From Amylostereum areolatum (lineage: Eukaryota > Basidiomycota > Agaricomycetes > Russulales > Stereaceae), in NCBI GenBank assembly GCA_012932865.1, contig SAXG01000004.1, positions 372,001 to 436,000 of the forward strand: a DNA stretch of 64,000 nucleotides. Reading direction: 5' to 3'. Below the pieces are notes generated by a model. The model had not been told where the DNA came from. It worked only from the letters and a program-made list of their open reading frames with translations, and searched no databases. Both the position numbers and the translations under genes were made by a program. Shown here in pieces: positions 11,706-22,460 of this stretch; positions within the stretch are counted from its first letter, which is position 1, and the number at the start of each line of letters is the position of its first letter.

Positions 11706-13221
11706 TTACCAGCAGGTGGGTTCCGCCTGTTGCGCAACAACCTGGACACGCTCTTCTTCATCCTCGATTCCGTCCGCGGTCCCGAGGATGTGCCTGTATG
11801 AGCGCGTGAGTGGTCCAACGGTAAGTACAACTGACACTGTTACTTACAAGTTCCACACCGCTTTGACATGGCAGGCGAACTCGTCATCGGGGTCGTCTTC
11901 GAGGCTGGACACGACGCAGTTGTACAGCGTCACATACGAGTACGGCTCCACATCTGTGTTCGATCCGATTTTCTTGCTTCCAGTTGCTTCGATGGGGGTC
12001 CACGTTTCGAAGGAGGATGCGGCAAAGCGAGTCTAGAATTCAACGGTCAGTATATGCGCTCGGTTTTGTGTACAACGGAACATACCTGGACTATGACGGA
12101 CGCGATATGATACCCGTCGATTTTGCGTACGTTGTTAGCCTTCAGGTTGCCGCGCAGACCCTGGGGATTGAAGCCTTCCCGTATCGTCGCTTTTCCAGTG
12201 AAAATGAGACGGCCAGCCTGTAACAGGGTTGAGTGAGCGAACTAGAGCCGAGGGCGAACAGCATTTACTACCTTGAGAATGGAAGCAGACTGGAACAGTC
12301 CCGCCTCAGGGTTTTTGGGGTTAAAAATGCCGTCCTTGTACAGGCCGAGCGGGTATCGGTCACCCTCGACAGGAATCCGCCCGTCGCGAAGCATTTTCCG
12401 GCCACTAATGATGGGTGAGGACGCATAGGATGAGAGGAGAAGGTGAAGCATACATTATTGGGTCTTCGTCGTACAGACTTATATCTTCTGCGGGGCAAAG
12501 CCAACGCGCGAGATCGGGATGGTTGGTGCCTCGGGTTTTCTTGGAGTGCGTCAATGGTGGATCTAACAGTGAGTCGACCCCGTTTGCGCAGGGGAATAAA
12601 TCCAATACGGCCCGAAGATTTGCCGTGTCTTCACCGCGGGCATTCTGAGCTCTCTTTGTGATCTGGGAACAGTTCAGCAAGTTCAGGAGGAGTACATGCA
12701 CATATATGCATACCTTTGTGATTACCCGGTCCAACGACGTCGAGGACGGCATGCTGACGATAAATTCACGCAGACCTGGAACACACTTGAGGATGCGTGG
12801 ATAGACGCAGCGGAACCGATTTTTGCGCGCTGTGGACCTGTCGAAAAAAAGATAAGCAAGGGTCGTCTGGTGCGGGGAGAAGAGGAACGCACATATTGAG
12901 ACCATCTGGTTGTAGACTATGATCAGAGGCTTCGGGACGAGAGCCGACTCGGATGATCTCTCCAATGTCATCGTATAGTGTTGCACCTCGGGGAATCCAA
13001 CGCGCACGGACGATGTCAACAGCATCCTCTAAAGTGGACCTGATAAAATGCGGTAAGTGTTGCCTGTTCTCAAGAGAGAACCCAATAAAACTTGCTCTGT
13101 GCTTTTTGGGGGGGAAACCTCCACAGGAAAAGTGGGAGGAGAGGTAGACATTGAGTGCAGGATGTGGTGAAGACAAAGAGATATTTCGGAGTCCGCCAAT
13201 GGACGACGCGTCAAATGGCAC
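11706..13221 (-). CDS. DUF6698-like protein carried by the Plavaka element
   Basis: Function unknown; DUF6698 proteins are abundant in Agaricomycetes. Exons joined in frame give: an N-terminal part with DDIGEIIRVGSR; NRFRCVYPRILKCVPGLREFI; ARGEDTANLRAVLDLF; KKTRGTNHPDLARWLCPAED, the most typical stretch; GRKMLRDGRIPVEGDRYPLG; GIFNPKNPEAGLFQSASILK; GRLIFTGKATIREG; TRFAASSFETWTPIEATG; and a C-terminal LEDDPDDEFACHVKAVWNL. Six introns with good GT-AG borders. It is divergent from the Plavaka transposase with 140 bases between starts, and a TCACGTGA palindrome (13228-13235) sits 7 bases upstream of this gene's ATG. Probably an accessory cargo gene of the element, inferred from position. Confidence 0.68.
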
Positions 13222-13361
13222 CGTGAGTCACGTGATCGAGTTTGGGACATCGTGTCCCAAAGTCGTTACCGCAAGTTCAACATTCAACTCTTCTCTTTTC
13301 CTTGCACCTCTCATCACCACATCCCCTCAACTATTTCTCTTATCTATCACTGTGCTCTATA
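13222..13361. promoter_or_regulatory. Divergent promoter of DUF6698 and Plavaka transposase genes
   Basis: A 140-base spacer between divergent ATGs. It contains the E-box palindrome TCACGTGA at 13228-13235 and pyrimidine-rich tracts before the transposase start. The shared spacer suggests both genes are expressed together. Confidence 0.5.
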
Positions 13362-16300
13362 ATGGACAGCTACAATGACCTCCAGTGTGTAGGATGCAAC
13401 AAATCCGACTTCAATAGCACGCGCAGCCTCAACAACCACAAAAAGCGGTGTACTCAATATCTCTCAATGACGGATACAACGGCGAACATGCAAAAGCGGG
13501 CTCAGGAGGATGATGCAAATGGTAGCATCTCAAAACGTGCGAGGGTAGAAGAAGGAGTGGGATACAGGGAGGCAGAGGAGATGGACACGCTCGAGGTACG
13601 TTCGTGTAGCTGTCTCGTGAACAACGGTATATATTGACTACTTCCTGACTAGAATTCTGCTACTATACAAGAGCCTGATACTTCTGTACCTCCCCAATCA
13701 CCACCTTTTATCCCCCCTCCAGCTGTTGCTACTTTCGTCTCCGTGCGATCAGGACGCGCAGTGGCCTTTCCTGCACGCTTCCAGGACTTCTTGCCAAGTT
13801 CAAGGACTCCACTTCAACATATTCCGAAGATAATTCCAGCGAGCCATCGTCATCGAACCCCCGAGCAAGAAGAATCACCAGAATCTGAGCTGTCGCGTGC
13901 GGAAACACCACCTACTGCGCCGATTCCTGTCCAAACGGTGCCAGACGGTTTCGGCATCTTTCGCATTTACCCCCAGGCTCCGACGCTCGACCCCTTCGAA
14001 TCTCAGTCCCTCAGTGATGTCTGCGACTCTACCAACCTTCGCACCGCCAACCTCTCTCCCACCCCGGTACCTGTCCCCAAGCCCGATCCCAAAGACGATA
14101 CAACATTCTATGCCCCTTTCAGCAATCCCACAGCGGCAACCATGATGGTCTGGGGAGGCACCGAGTCCTCCAACAAGTCCGCCGCTCAGGTCCAGCGACT
14201 CGCACGGATGCTGGGTCAATGTGAAGAAGATCCAGCCGCGTTGGCACACAATTTGGCGGGATTGAGCGTCCCTGCGGAGCAACTACGCATGGATCGTTAT
14301 CTCTCCGACCCCAAGACATGTCTAGAGGAACGCGATGGGTGGACACGTTCAACCATCAAGATTCGCCTGCCATGCGACGGGGTGAAGCAGAAAGAACAAG
14401 ACGCCCCTGAGCTTGTAATCGACAATGTATACCACCGCGACATCATTGACATCATCCGCACAACGTTTGAGAGCGACACGGCGCGCACGTTCCACATGAC
14501 CCCTTTCGAGGAGTTCTGGCAGCCCTCACCAGACGAGCCCGCACGTCGTGTTTATTCTGAGGTCTACAGCGCAACCGCGATGCTGGACGCATACGCAGAG
14601 GTACAAGCCCTCCCTCATGCACCTGGAGACGACCTGGAACGTGTAGTAGCTGGGATGCTCTGCGCATCAGACTCTACGCACCTAGCGAGTTTTGGCTCCG
14701 CCGCCCTCTGGCCAATCTACAAGTGGTACGGCAACCAATCAAAGTATACACGCTGCAAACCTACTTGCAACGCGTGCAAACACCTAGCACATATTACTTC
14801 GGTATGGGAACTCGGGCTATGTTTTGCCCACCTGGACTTATCTCGAGACGACAGCTCCCCGACGACATACAGGAGACATTCATCAAACATTTCGGCAAGC
14901 CTGCGACGGCCGCGATGCTCGCACATTGCAAACGAGAGATGGTACACGCCATATGGGAATTGCTTCTCAACGAGCGATTCATGGACGCATACCGCAATGG
15001 GATCGTCATTCGCTGCGGAGATGGTGTCGTGCGCCGGATTTACCCCCGGTTTCTTATATACTCAGCTGACTACCCAGAGAAGTGAGTGCGCCTCGGCTTG
15101 CAAACGGAAACTATCTAATTTGATCTCTGCAGGGTACTCCTTGTGAGCATCAAGATGCTCGGTAACCGTCTATGCCCACGCTGTCTTGTGGAGAAGTACC
15201 AAGTTGTCCGAATGGGCATGAAGTCAGACATGCGTGTCCGCCATGACAAACCTCGAGCCGACGACCATGCACGCCAAACTGCTGTTCGCCTTGCGCGCGG
15301 CATGATGTTTGAATCCGGCCTTGCGATCAACTCCAAGCGCGTGCAAGATTGGCTGGCACCAAACTCCATTGTACCCACTCGGGTGCGTTGCTTTTTGTGC
15401 ACGTCCTTACCAGTTATTGATGCAAAGGTTAGAATGCATTCTCGACAGCGCTAGCACCGCACGGCTTTGACTACCACAAGATGTTCTCGATCGATCTCCT
15501 TCACGAGTTTGAGCTCGGCGTTTGGAAGTCCATTCTGATTCATCTCATCCGCTTGCTGGACGCGGCAGGGGGAGATCGCATGCAAACATTCAATATGCGG
15601 TACGTATTATCTTTGATTGCCTCATCAAAGCTAAACGGATAACAGATTCCGTCTCGTCCCAACATTCCAACGCGATACCATCCGTCGTTTTCACCACAAC
15701 GTCTCGGGACTCAAGAAGCTTGCTGCCCGTGACTTTGCAGACATATTGCAGGTAAGCCACAGTTCGCTATCTCGTATCCGCTGGAGATGACGATAAACGC
15801 GTAGTGCATCATTCCCGTCTTTGAGGGCCTTATGGACGCTCCCCACGACAAAATCATCTCCGACATGCTGTTCCACCTTGCTACCTGGCATGCCTACGCA
15901 AAGCTACGACTCCACACCGAAACAACGCTCACTTTCTTCCGTGAAGTGACAGCAGCCCTCGGAGACGCGGTACGGAAGTTTAAAAAGGAAACATGCTCCG
16001 TCTTCATTACACGAGAACTCCCTCATGAGACCGCCGCACGCGGACGCCGCCACGCCGCTCTTGTCAAGATCAATCCTTCCTCAGGTGCCGTCCTCAACCC
16101 ATCGCGCGCGTACAAGCCCTTCAATCTCGAGACGTACAAGTGGCATTCACTTGCCGACTACCCCGACTCGATACCCATGTTTGGTACAACCGACAACGGA
16201 TCAACACAGACAGTAAGTTTGACTTGCTTTCGTTATACCACATACCAGTCAGTAACGGGCACCGCAGAGCGAGCTCGAACATCGCAAAGCGACACGGCAT

Positions 16301-17344
16301 TTTGTTCGCACCAACAAACAAAACATTCCGGCTCAGATTGCGAAGCAGGACGCACGGGAGCGGTTGCTCCTCATTGTTGGAAAGCGGCTGGACCGCCATG
16401 TGACGGAGCGAGAAAGTACGAAGACCCCCAAAAAGCGCAAGCGCAAGCAGATCTTCGAGCACCTTCCGCCCACCGACCCCGCTACGCACTACCACATATC
16501 TGAGAAGGCGACAGATCACCTGAGCATTGCTCCTTGGCTTAGGAAACACCAAGGGGACCCCGCGCTGAAGGTATGCTTCCTAACCACAACGAGTTGGCCA
16601 CGACTGATTGGGAACTTGATCAGGATTTCCTCGACCTCCTTTGGGACCACGTCCTTGCGCGGCTCTTGGGGCAGGAGTACGACGGCGACGAGCACCCTTT
16701 TACCGACGAACAGCGAGAAACAATCATCTTCGTCAACGATACGCTCTACCAACACCGCGTCCTCCGCATCAACTATACAACATACGACCTCCGGCGTAAG
16801 CAAGACACTGTCAACCCACGCACACACGCCGATGTGATGGTTCTGTCACCGGAGGACGACGGAACCCACGTCCCTTACTGGTTTGCACGTGTCCTGGATA
16901 TCTTCCATCTTGATGTCATCCACCGCGGACCTCTCTCGAAGTCAGAGAATCCTCAGCGTCTTGACGTTCTCTGGGTTCGGTGGCTCGGCTTGAATACAGA
17001 AAAGGCGGTGAAAGGCGGCTGGGGGGAAAAGCGACTGCACGGCGTCAGTTTCATCCCTGAACACGACCATGCGCCCTTCGGATTCCTCAATCCAGACCAG
17101 GTCATTCGCGCCGTGCAGCTTATACCCGCCTTTGCACACGGACAGACCAATCGGCGCCTTGGACCATCAATTGCCCGTGCGCCAAAGGAGAAGGACCTGG
17201 ACTGGGAAATGTTCCGTGTGTGCATGTGAGTAAATCAAGCCAGTGTTCCGTTCAAGGGCTCCAACTGACGCACCCTATAGCTTCGTTGAATGCGACGCCT
17301 TCATGAGGTTCCGCGGGGGCGGCGTCGGTCACCTGGGCACTTGA
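13362..17344 (+). CDS. Plavaka transposase with premature stop near the C-terminus
   Basis: Large DDE-type transposase of the CACTA-related Plavaka group. Starts with a zinc finger CVGCNKSDFNSTRSLNNHKK followed by RC. Typical family blocks follow: FGSAALWPIYKWYGNQSKYT, LPDDIQETFIKHFGK, IYSADYPEKVLLVSIKMLGN then LCPRCLV, APHGFDYHKMFSIDLLHEFE then LGVWKSILIHLIRLL, FHHNVSGLKKLAARDFADIL, LATWHAYAKLRLHTETTL and SELEHRKATRHFVRTNK. At least eight introns keep frame. It reaches FMRFRGGGVGHLGT and then TGA at 17342-17344. The same frame stays open to a TAA at 17735-17737, encoding an Asp/Glu-rich tail. GHLGT-R is the expected continuation, so the TGA probably arose from CGA by C-to-T change. Only the acidic tail would be lost. 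Confidence 0.83.
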
Positions 17345-17737
17345 CACCTCAACCTGGATCTAGAGCAAGAGCACCACCGGAACCCCGACGCCCTGCGCAT
17401 GCCACAGACTGGGAGTGCCCTCGATGAACCACTGACATTCGACGACCAGGCTGACGAAGACGATGAGGCCATGTTCGATTTTTTGAACAGCCTCCGTCCT
17501 CACAACGAAGGCATGGGCGACGCGACAGAGGGAGCGCAGGGTCAGGACAAAGGGGGCGGGGGCTACGACGAGGAGCTCGGTGACGAAGACGATGAAGACA
17601 ACGAGGACAACGACGAAGACGAGGACGAGGACGAGGACGACAACGAGGACGACGAGGACGACGATTTTTACGAGGGCAACGAGGCGGGGGCAGAGACAGA
17701 CGAGAGCATCCTCGCAAGGGAGGGCTTTACTTATTAA
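17345..17737 (+). pseudogene. Orphaned acidic C-terminal tail of the Plavaka transposase
   Basis: The frame after the TGA at 17342 continues open for about 130 codons, opening HLNLDLEQEHHRNPDAL and running into a low-complexity Asp/Glu block (17580-17680, GAC/GAG/GAA repeats), ending at TAA 17735-17737. It makes sense only as a continuation of the transposase reading frame. Confidence 0.6.
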
Positions 17738-18686
17738 CAGAGGTGTGCTCTCTGTGTCTCATATGTTCCTCTCAGTACTCACCTCCCATACAGGACTATG
17801 CCTCAACCCGGCTCTCCCTCTGTCCCTCCCTTCCCCATCCTCTAGTGCGCGTTGAAGCCTGCGGATGAGTCTCGCCCAGGCACTGGCGCGGCGGACGCGC
17901 GCACTCTTTCAGCCTTTCTACCAACTACACTGGCACCCCACGGTCAAATTGAAGCCCCCAAGCGGCTGCTGGTTCATGAGGGTATATTAGCGAAGGTGAA
18001 CAGCATGTACATGTATTATAGAACCATTGTATCTCCGCTGCGTACTGTACATGAGCCCCCCGACGCCATCTCCAGCGGAGGGACGCGGCGCAAGCGAGTT
18101 GCATTGTGCTCGCAGCGACGGCGTGGCCGTGCCTCCCGATGCATGGTCTGGCATGGCAGGTTTGACTGGTGCTGAGAATAAGCGCCCATGTTCAGCCGAC
18201 TTTGCTGATGTCCTGTTCCATAGCCTCCTCCGCTCTCATCTGCACCTCCTGTATCTCCTGCTCTAGCTGTGGGCGCAGAGAGCGTGGCATTGCATTGATG
18301 AAAACACGGTCCATGGCCATGACATTCCTAGATGCGGCTGTGAGCCCGGGGGAAGTTGTTGGTGCTTGTCTGCGCATGGTGACCAAAGCTTGAGCAGCGG
18401 TGTTTTCAGCTGAGATGGAATTGTCGTGGCCGGAGCGAGGTGTCTGTGGAGCAGAGGGGGAAGATGCAAAGGGTGGTACACGTATAATAGGACGGGGACG
18501 AGGGGGGGTCTTCTCTGGAGCGGTGTCGGTGTTGGAATGCTGAGTCTGAGCAGGGACCTGATTTTCCATGTTCCGGCCTGATTTGCGTGTTCCAGTGGGT
18601 CGATTACCGGCTCGTTTAGGGGTGAGACGGCTCATGGAGAATTACAAGGGTGGAAGCACCACACCCAGGGAGATAGGGTAAATGTC

Positions 18687-19088
18687 GGTGGTGGTTGTAG
18701 ACGAAGGTGCAACAGCGGCTGTGCACCTCGCGCGGCACGGTGTCTCCTGTTCCACACACACCGAATGTCTCGTTTTTTTTGCTGGGGGGCACAATGCGAC
18801 TGTACTCGCAACATTTCTATCCAGTCAGAATTCGATTATATGTACACTACACGTAGGAAACGAGTGAAACATGCTAGGAGGGGGTCCGATTTTACCCCGT
18901 CATAATTCACACCGCATCGTCGAAATAAATATGGGGGGCACAGGGGGCAGCCTGTGCGATGAAAACGTGCTAATTTTCAGGTCGATACGTGCAGCGGTTG
19001 AGGAGATACAGCACAATCTTTGCTGAGCCTCAAATCTCGCACAGAAGAGCCGCGACGCCCGCGACGCGAACTATTCTGAAAACGGCAA
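18687..19088 (-). repeat. Element 1 right terminal inverted repeat
   Basis: Reverse complement of 7654-8055 with about three differences (one near the AATCCTGACT/AATTCTGACT site and two near the inner edge). The accessory-gene ATG (18635) is 52 bases inside it. The outer end is CGGCAA followed by TA. Confidence 0.95.
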
Positions 19089-19090
19089 TA

Positions 19091-22000
19091 AGTACGTCGC
19101 GAAACCCCCTCGTTTGTTTGCTGTACAGTCACTTATTGTTTTCTAGGTGGGACGATTTCATCTCCCATTCCCCGGACGGGTCCTGGTCCAAGATTGCTCC
19201 ATTACGCATACTGAGCTTCGATATCGAATGTGCTGGTCGCAAGGGTATATTCCCTGAAGCCAAGAAGGATCCTGTCATCCAAATCGCAAACATGGTTACT
19301 TGTCAAGGTATTAATCTCGCGCGTGTGTCCGGAACTCTCTATTGACTCCGGAGTCATTGGGTTGCAGGCGAAAGCAGACCATTCATCCGCAATGTTTTCA
19401 CCCTCAACACATGTTCGCCCATCGTCGGTTCACAGGTGCTGTCCTTCGACGACGAAGACGAGATGTTGCACAAATGGCGCGACTTCGTCGAGGAAGTCGA
19501 CCCGGATGTCATCATTGGCTACAACATTTCGAACTTCGATCTGCCGTATCTACTAGACCGGGCGGAGGCTCTGAAAGCCAGCAAGTTCCCGTATCTCGGT
19601 CGCATCAAGAGTATAACCTTCTTCCCTTACTATCAGACATACTGCTAACTATAGTGATTGCTTTGCGCCGCCCTAGACAAAAAAACCGAGATCAAAGATA
19701 CTCATTTTTCCTCGAAGGCATTTGGTCAACGTGACTCCAAGGAGACGGTCATGCAGGGAAGGATACAACTCGATGTCCTCCAATTCATGCAACGCGAGCA
19801 CAAACTACGGAGCTATACTCTGAACTCCGTTTGCGCGCAGTTCCTAGGGGAACAAAAAGAAGACGTGCATCACTCCGTCATTACTGAACTGCAAAATGGT
19901 ACGCCGGAGTCCCGTCGACGATTGGCGGTATACTGTTTGAAGGTCAGCATCTTTACATCCTAGTCATGACATTGCCGAACGTCTAATATCTTTGGTAGGA
20001 CGCGTATCTACCACAACGGCTCATGGACAAACTCATGTGTTTTGTGAACTATACCGAGATGGCCCGTGTCACAGGTGTCCCGTTCAATTATCTCCTTTCT
20101 CGTGGTCAATCGATCAAAGTGCTGTCTCAACTGTATCGTAAAGCCAACGAAGATGACTATATCATCCCTTCCCTTAAGGGTGAAGGTTCGTTCATATCAT
20201 ACATCACCGCTTAATGCACTACTCATCCGGCTTCTCAGGCTCCGATGAACAGTATGAAGGCGCCACCGTCATTGAGCCGAAGAAGGGATACTACGATACT
20301 CCGATCGCGACATTGGATTTTAGCTCCCTGTACCCATCCATCATGATGGCGCATAACCTCTGCTACACCACCCTCCTTGACAAAGCGACGATTGAGAGAC
20401 TTAATCTTGAAAAGGACGTTGACTACATTCAGACTCCCAACAATGGTGAGTGCATATATCATCACTCTTACTTAGAGCTCACCTTGTTAGATTTCTTCGT
20501 GAAGTCGTCAAAAAGGAAAGGATTACTGCCTACTGTACTAGAAGATCTCATTGGCGCGCGCAAGCGGGCAAAGGCTGATTTGAAGAAAGAGACGGATCCC
20601 TTCAAACGTGCGGTGTTAGACGGTCGTCAACTTGCGCTAAAAGTAAGCCTCAACTTCCCAGCTCGCATGTCCAACCATAGTACTCACCGCCTTGTTTAGA
20701 TCAGTGCCAACTCCGTGTACGGGTTTACTGGTGCCACTATCGGGAAACTGCCGTGTCTTGCTATCTCGTCTAGTGTCACGTCCTACGGCCGAGACATGAT
20801 TGACAAGACCAAAGCAGTATGATATTCCTTCCACACGAGTAGCTTAAATCTCATTATCCTATTCACAGGAAGTAGAGGCGGAGTACTCCATCGCGAATGG
20901 GCATTCGCATAACGCTGAAGTTATCTATGGTGACACTGACTCTGTCATGGTCAAATTCGGGCCAGCGGACCTCGAAAAGGTTATGGCGCTGGGTACGGTC
21001 ATTGTTATTCTTGCATGCCTTCTGCTGACACTGAGCCCGCCGCTGTAGGAAGCGAGGCCGCAGAGTTTGTCACGCAGAAGTTCATCAAGCCAATCAAGCT
21101 CGAGTTCGAAAAGGTATACTTCCCGTACCTGCTCATCAGCAAGAAACGCTATGCTGGCTTGTACTGGACACGGCCAGAAAAGTACGACAAGATGGACTCA
21201 AAAGGTATCGAGGTCAGTCAGTTCCTGATCAACTCAGCACACCACCTTGAGCTTTCTATAGACTGTCCGTCGTGACAACTGTCGACTAGTCTCAACCGTC
21301 ATTGAGACCTGTCTTCACAAGATGTTGATTAACCGCGACGTGAAGGGGGCCGAGGACTACACAAAACAAGTGATCTCAGACCTACTTCAAAACCGTATTG
21401 ATATGTCACAGCTGGTGATCACGAAAGCCCTGGCAAAATCAGGTCCGGTTATCGGTTGTCCACTCCAGCTGTCCCTTCTGACCCCAGATATGTAGACTAC
21501 GCGGCGAAGCAGGCTCATGTCGAACTCGCAGAACGCATGAAGCAACGCGATGCCGGTGCGTCACATCATGGTCATTGATGATTGCATTTGACAAAGAAAC
21601 TCGAACAGGTTCTGCGCCTGCATTGGGTGATCGAGTGGCCTACGTCATTGTGAAAGGTATCAAAGGTATGTATGATCCGCAACTTTGCACGCAGCTGCTT
21701 GATTTATTGTTCCAGGCGCGGCGGCGTATGAGAAATCTGAGGACCCCATCTACGTGTTGGAGAACAATATTCCCATTGATACCAAGTATTATCTGGAGAA
21801 CCAACTTTCAAAGCCGCTCATGCGTATCTTTGAGCCTATTCTTGGCGAGAAAGCATCCTCGCTACGTCAGCCAAGCCATTTGTTTTGATAGGATACCACC
21901 TGACGACTGTTCTCACAGTGTCGGGAGACCATACGAGGACTATCCAGATAGCGACACCCACCGTTGGCGGTTTGATGAAGTTCGCAGTGAAGACCGTAAC

Positions 22001-22460
22001 ATGTTTGGGCTGCAAGACTCCCCTTCGCCCAAATAACAGCACTAAAGGTATGATCCACAACTACTTCCCCCCAGTGCATTGTGGGCTGAGGCATTGTAGA
22101 TGGTGCTGTATGTAACAATTGTCGACCAAAGATGGGTGAACTGTACCAGAAACAGGTAAGACAGGGTCAAATTTATAAGAATAGTGCACAGGCTGAACCT
22201 CCCACTCAGATTGCCCATACATCTGAAATGCAAGTACGGTTCTCTCGACTGTGGACTCAGTGTCAACGCTGCCAAGGTTCCCTTCATCAGGTATTGTCTG
22301 TTAATCTTCACCTGCAATGACAAGCTGCTGATGGTTGTTCCACTAGGATGTATTGTGCACAAGTCGTGACTGCCCGATATTCTACATGAGGAAAAAGGCA
22401 CAGAAGGACGTAGAGGATGCAGGAGCGATTCTGGAACGATTTGATCATGATTTGTGGTGA
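19091..22460 (+). pseudogene. POL3: DNA polymerase delta catalytic subunit, 3' part (split by transposon)
   Basis: Carries all catalytic parts. Exonuclease motifs: LSFDIEC (Exo I), [12 protein letters not shown] (Exo II) and YCLKDAYLP (Exo III). Polymerase motifs: [18 protein letters not shown] (A), [18 protein letters not shown] (B) and [11 protein letters not shown] (C), then [10 protein letters not shown]-terminal Cys clusters: CLGCKTPL...CNNC (CysA, zinc) and [19 protein letters not shown] (CysB, iron-sulphur). About a dozen introns were followed with frame kept at each, ending ...RFDHDLW at TGA 22458. Only one base (A19091) of the interrupted exon precedes the original GTACGT donor; the next exon starts at 19147 (...[12 protein letters not shown]). 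No decay is visible, so the break is recent or is one allele of a heterokaryon. Confidence 0.93.

Larger units (their letters stand above)
10763..18209. mobile_element. Nested Plavaka DNA transposon (7.4 kb)
   Basis: The element proper is 10765-18207. Both ends carry the 16-base inverted repeat CAGCAAAGTCGGCTGA, and it is flanked by AT on both sides (10763-10764, 18208-18209), read here as a 2-base target duplication. Removing the element and one AT restores an in-frame accessory gene of element 1, which proves the boundaries. It carries a Plavaka transposase (13362-17344) divergent from a DUF6698 gene (13221-11706). Three perfect hairpins lie near its left end. It must be younger than element 1's arrival in its own accessory gene lineage, but whether it arrived before or after element 1 entered POL3 cannot be read from this copy. 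Confidence 0.9.
9458..18635 (-). pseudogene. Element 1 accessory protein (Cys/His 'WA' module + SAM-like C-terminus), split by nested element
   Basis: Family not named by me. First exon 18635-18208: a basic N-terminus (LTPKRAGNRP, TRKSGRN), a proline/serine-rich region and a helix with EQEIQEVQMRAEEAMEQD. The nested element at 10765-18207 cuts it; without that element and one AT the frame runs on as ...EQD-MEDDPYADVDG. Following exons (10764-9458) encode EFGIEFLVPVPAGNTVRVLE, a region around GWRVLIRNVSYHI, then a module HRCQTDKVPC...GVHYKYT..DLAKWAHLV...KATIDFPPP, a proline-rich linker, and a C-terminal SAM-like helix set (GIEEWFTLLD, GLFDLGDLCGLDTDKLAEV). It converges on the transposase with 132 bases between stops. 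Its ATG is 52 bases inside the right TIR. Role in transposition is inferred from linkage only. Confidence 0.72.
7652..19090. mobile_element. Element 1: 11.4 kb Tc1/mariner-like transposon inside POL3
   Basis: The element proper is 7654-19088 and is flanked by a TA duplication (7652-7653 and 19089-19090). Its ends are ~402 bp inverted repeats starting TTGCCGTTTTCAGAATAG, which differ at only about three positions, so the insertion is recent. It encodes an intact DD34E transposase (8082-9325) and a convergent accessory gene (9458-18635). The accessory gene is broken by a nested Plavaka element (10765-18207). Without the nested element it would be about 4.0 kb, close to element 2 of this window. 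The TA duplication and the transposase class agree with each other, which supports the transposase having moved this element. Confidence 0.93.

Noticed and set aside
17349..17717. Arg/Pro-rich minus-strand frame
   Set aside because: Antisense shadow of the Asp/Glu-rich tail of the Plavaka transposase.
18681..18868. Small open frame inside the right TIR (VVVVDEGATAAVHLARHG)
   Set aside because: It is the reverse of the left repeat, overlaps the probable promoter and has no family match.
7654..19088. Element 1 as a Starship-type giant element or piggyBac
   Set aside because: No tyrosine recombinase captain. The duplication is TA, not TTAA: the TTAA appearance exists only in the restored empty site. 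Long TIRs and a DD34E enzyme point to Tc1/mariner.
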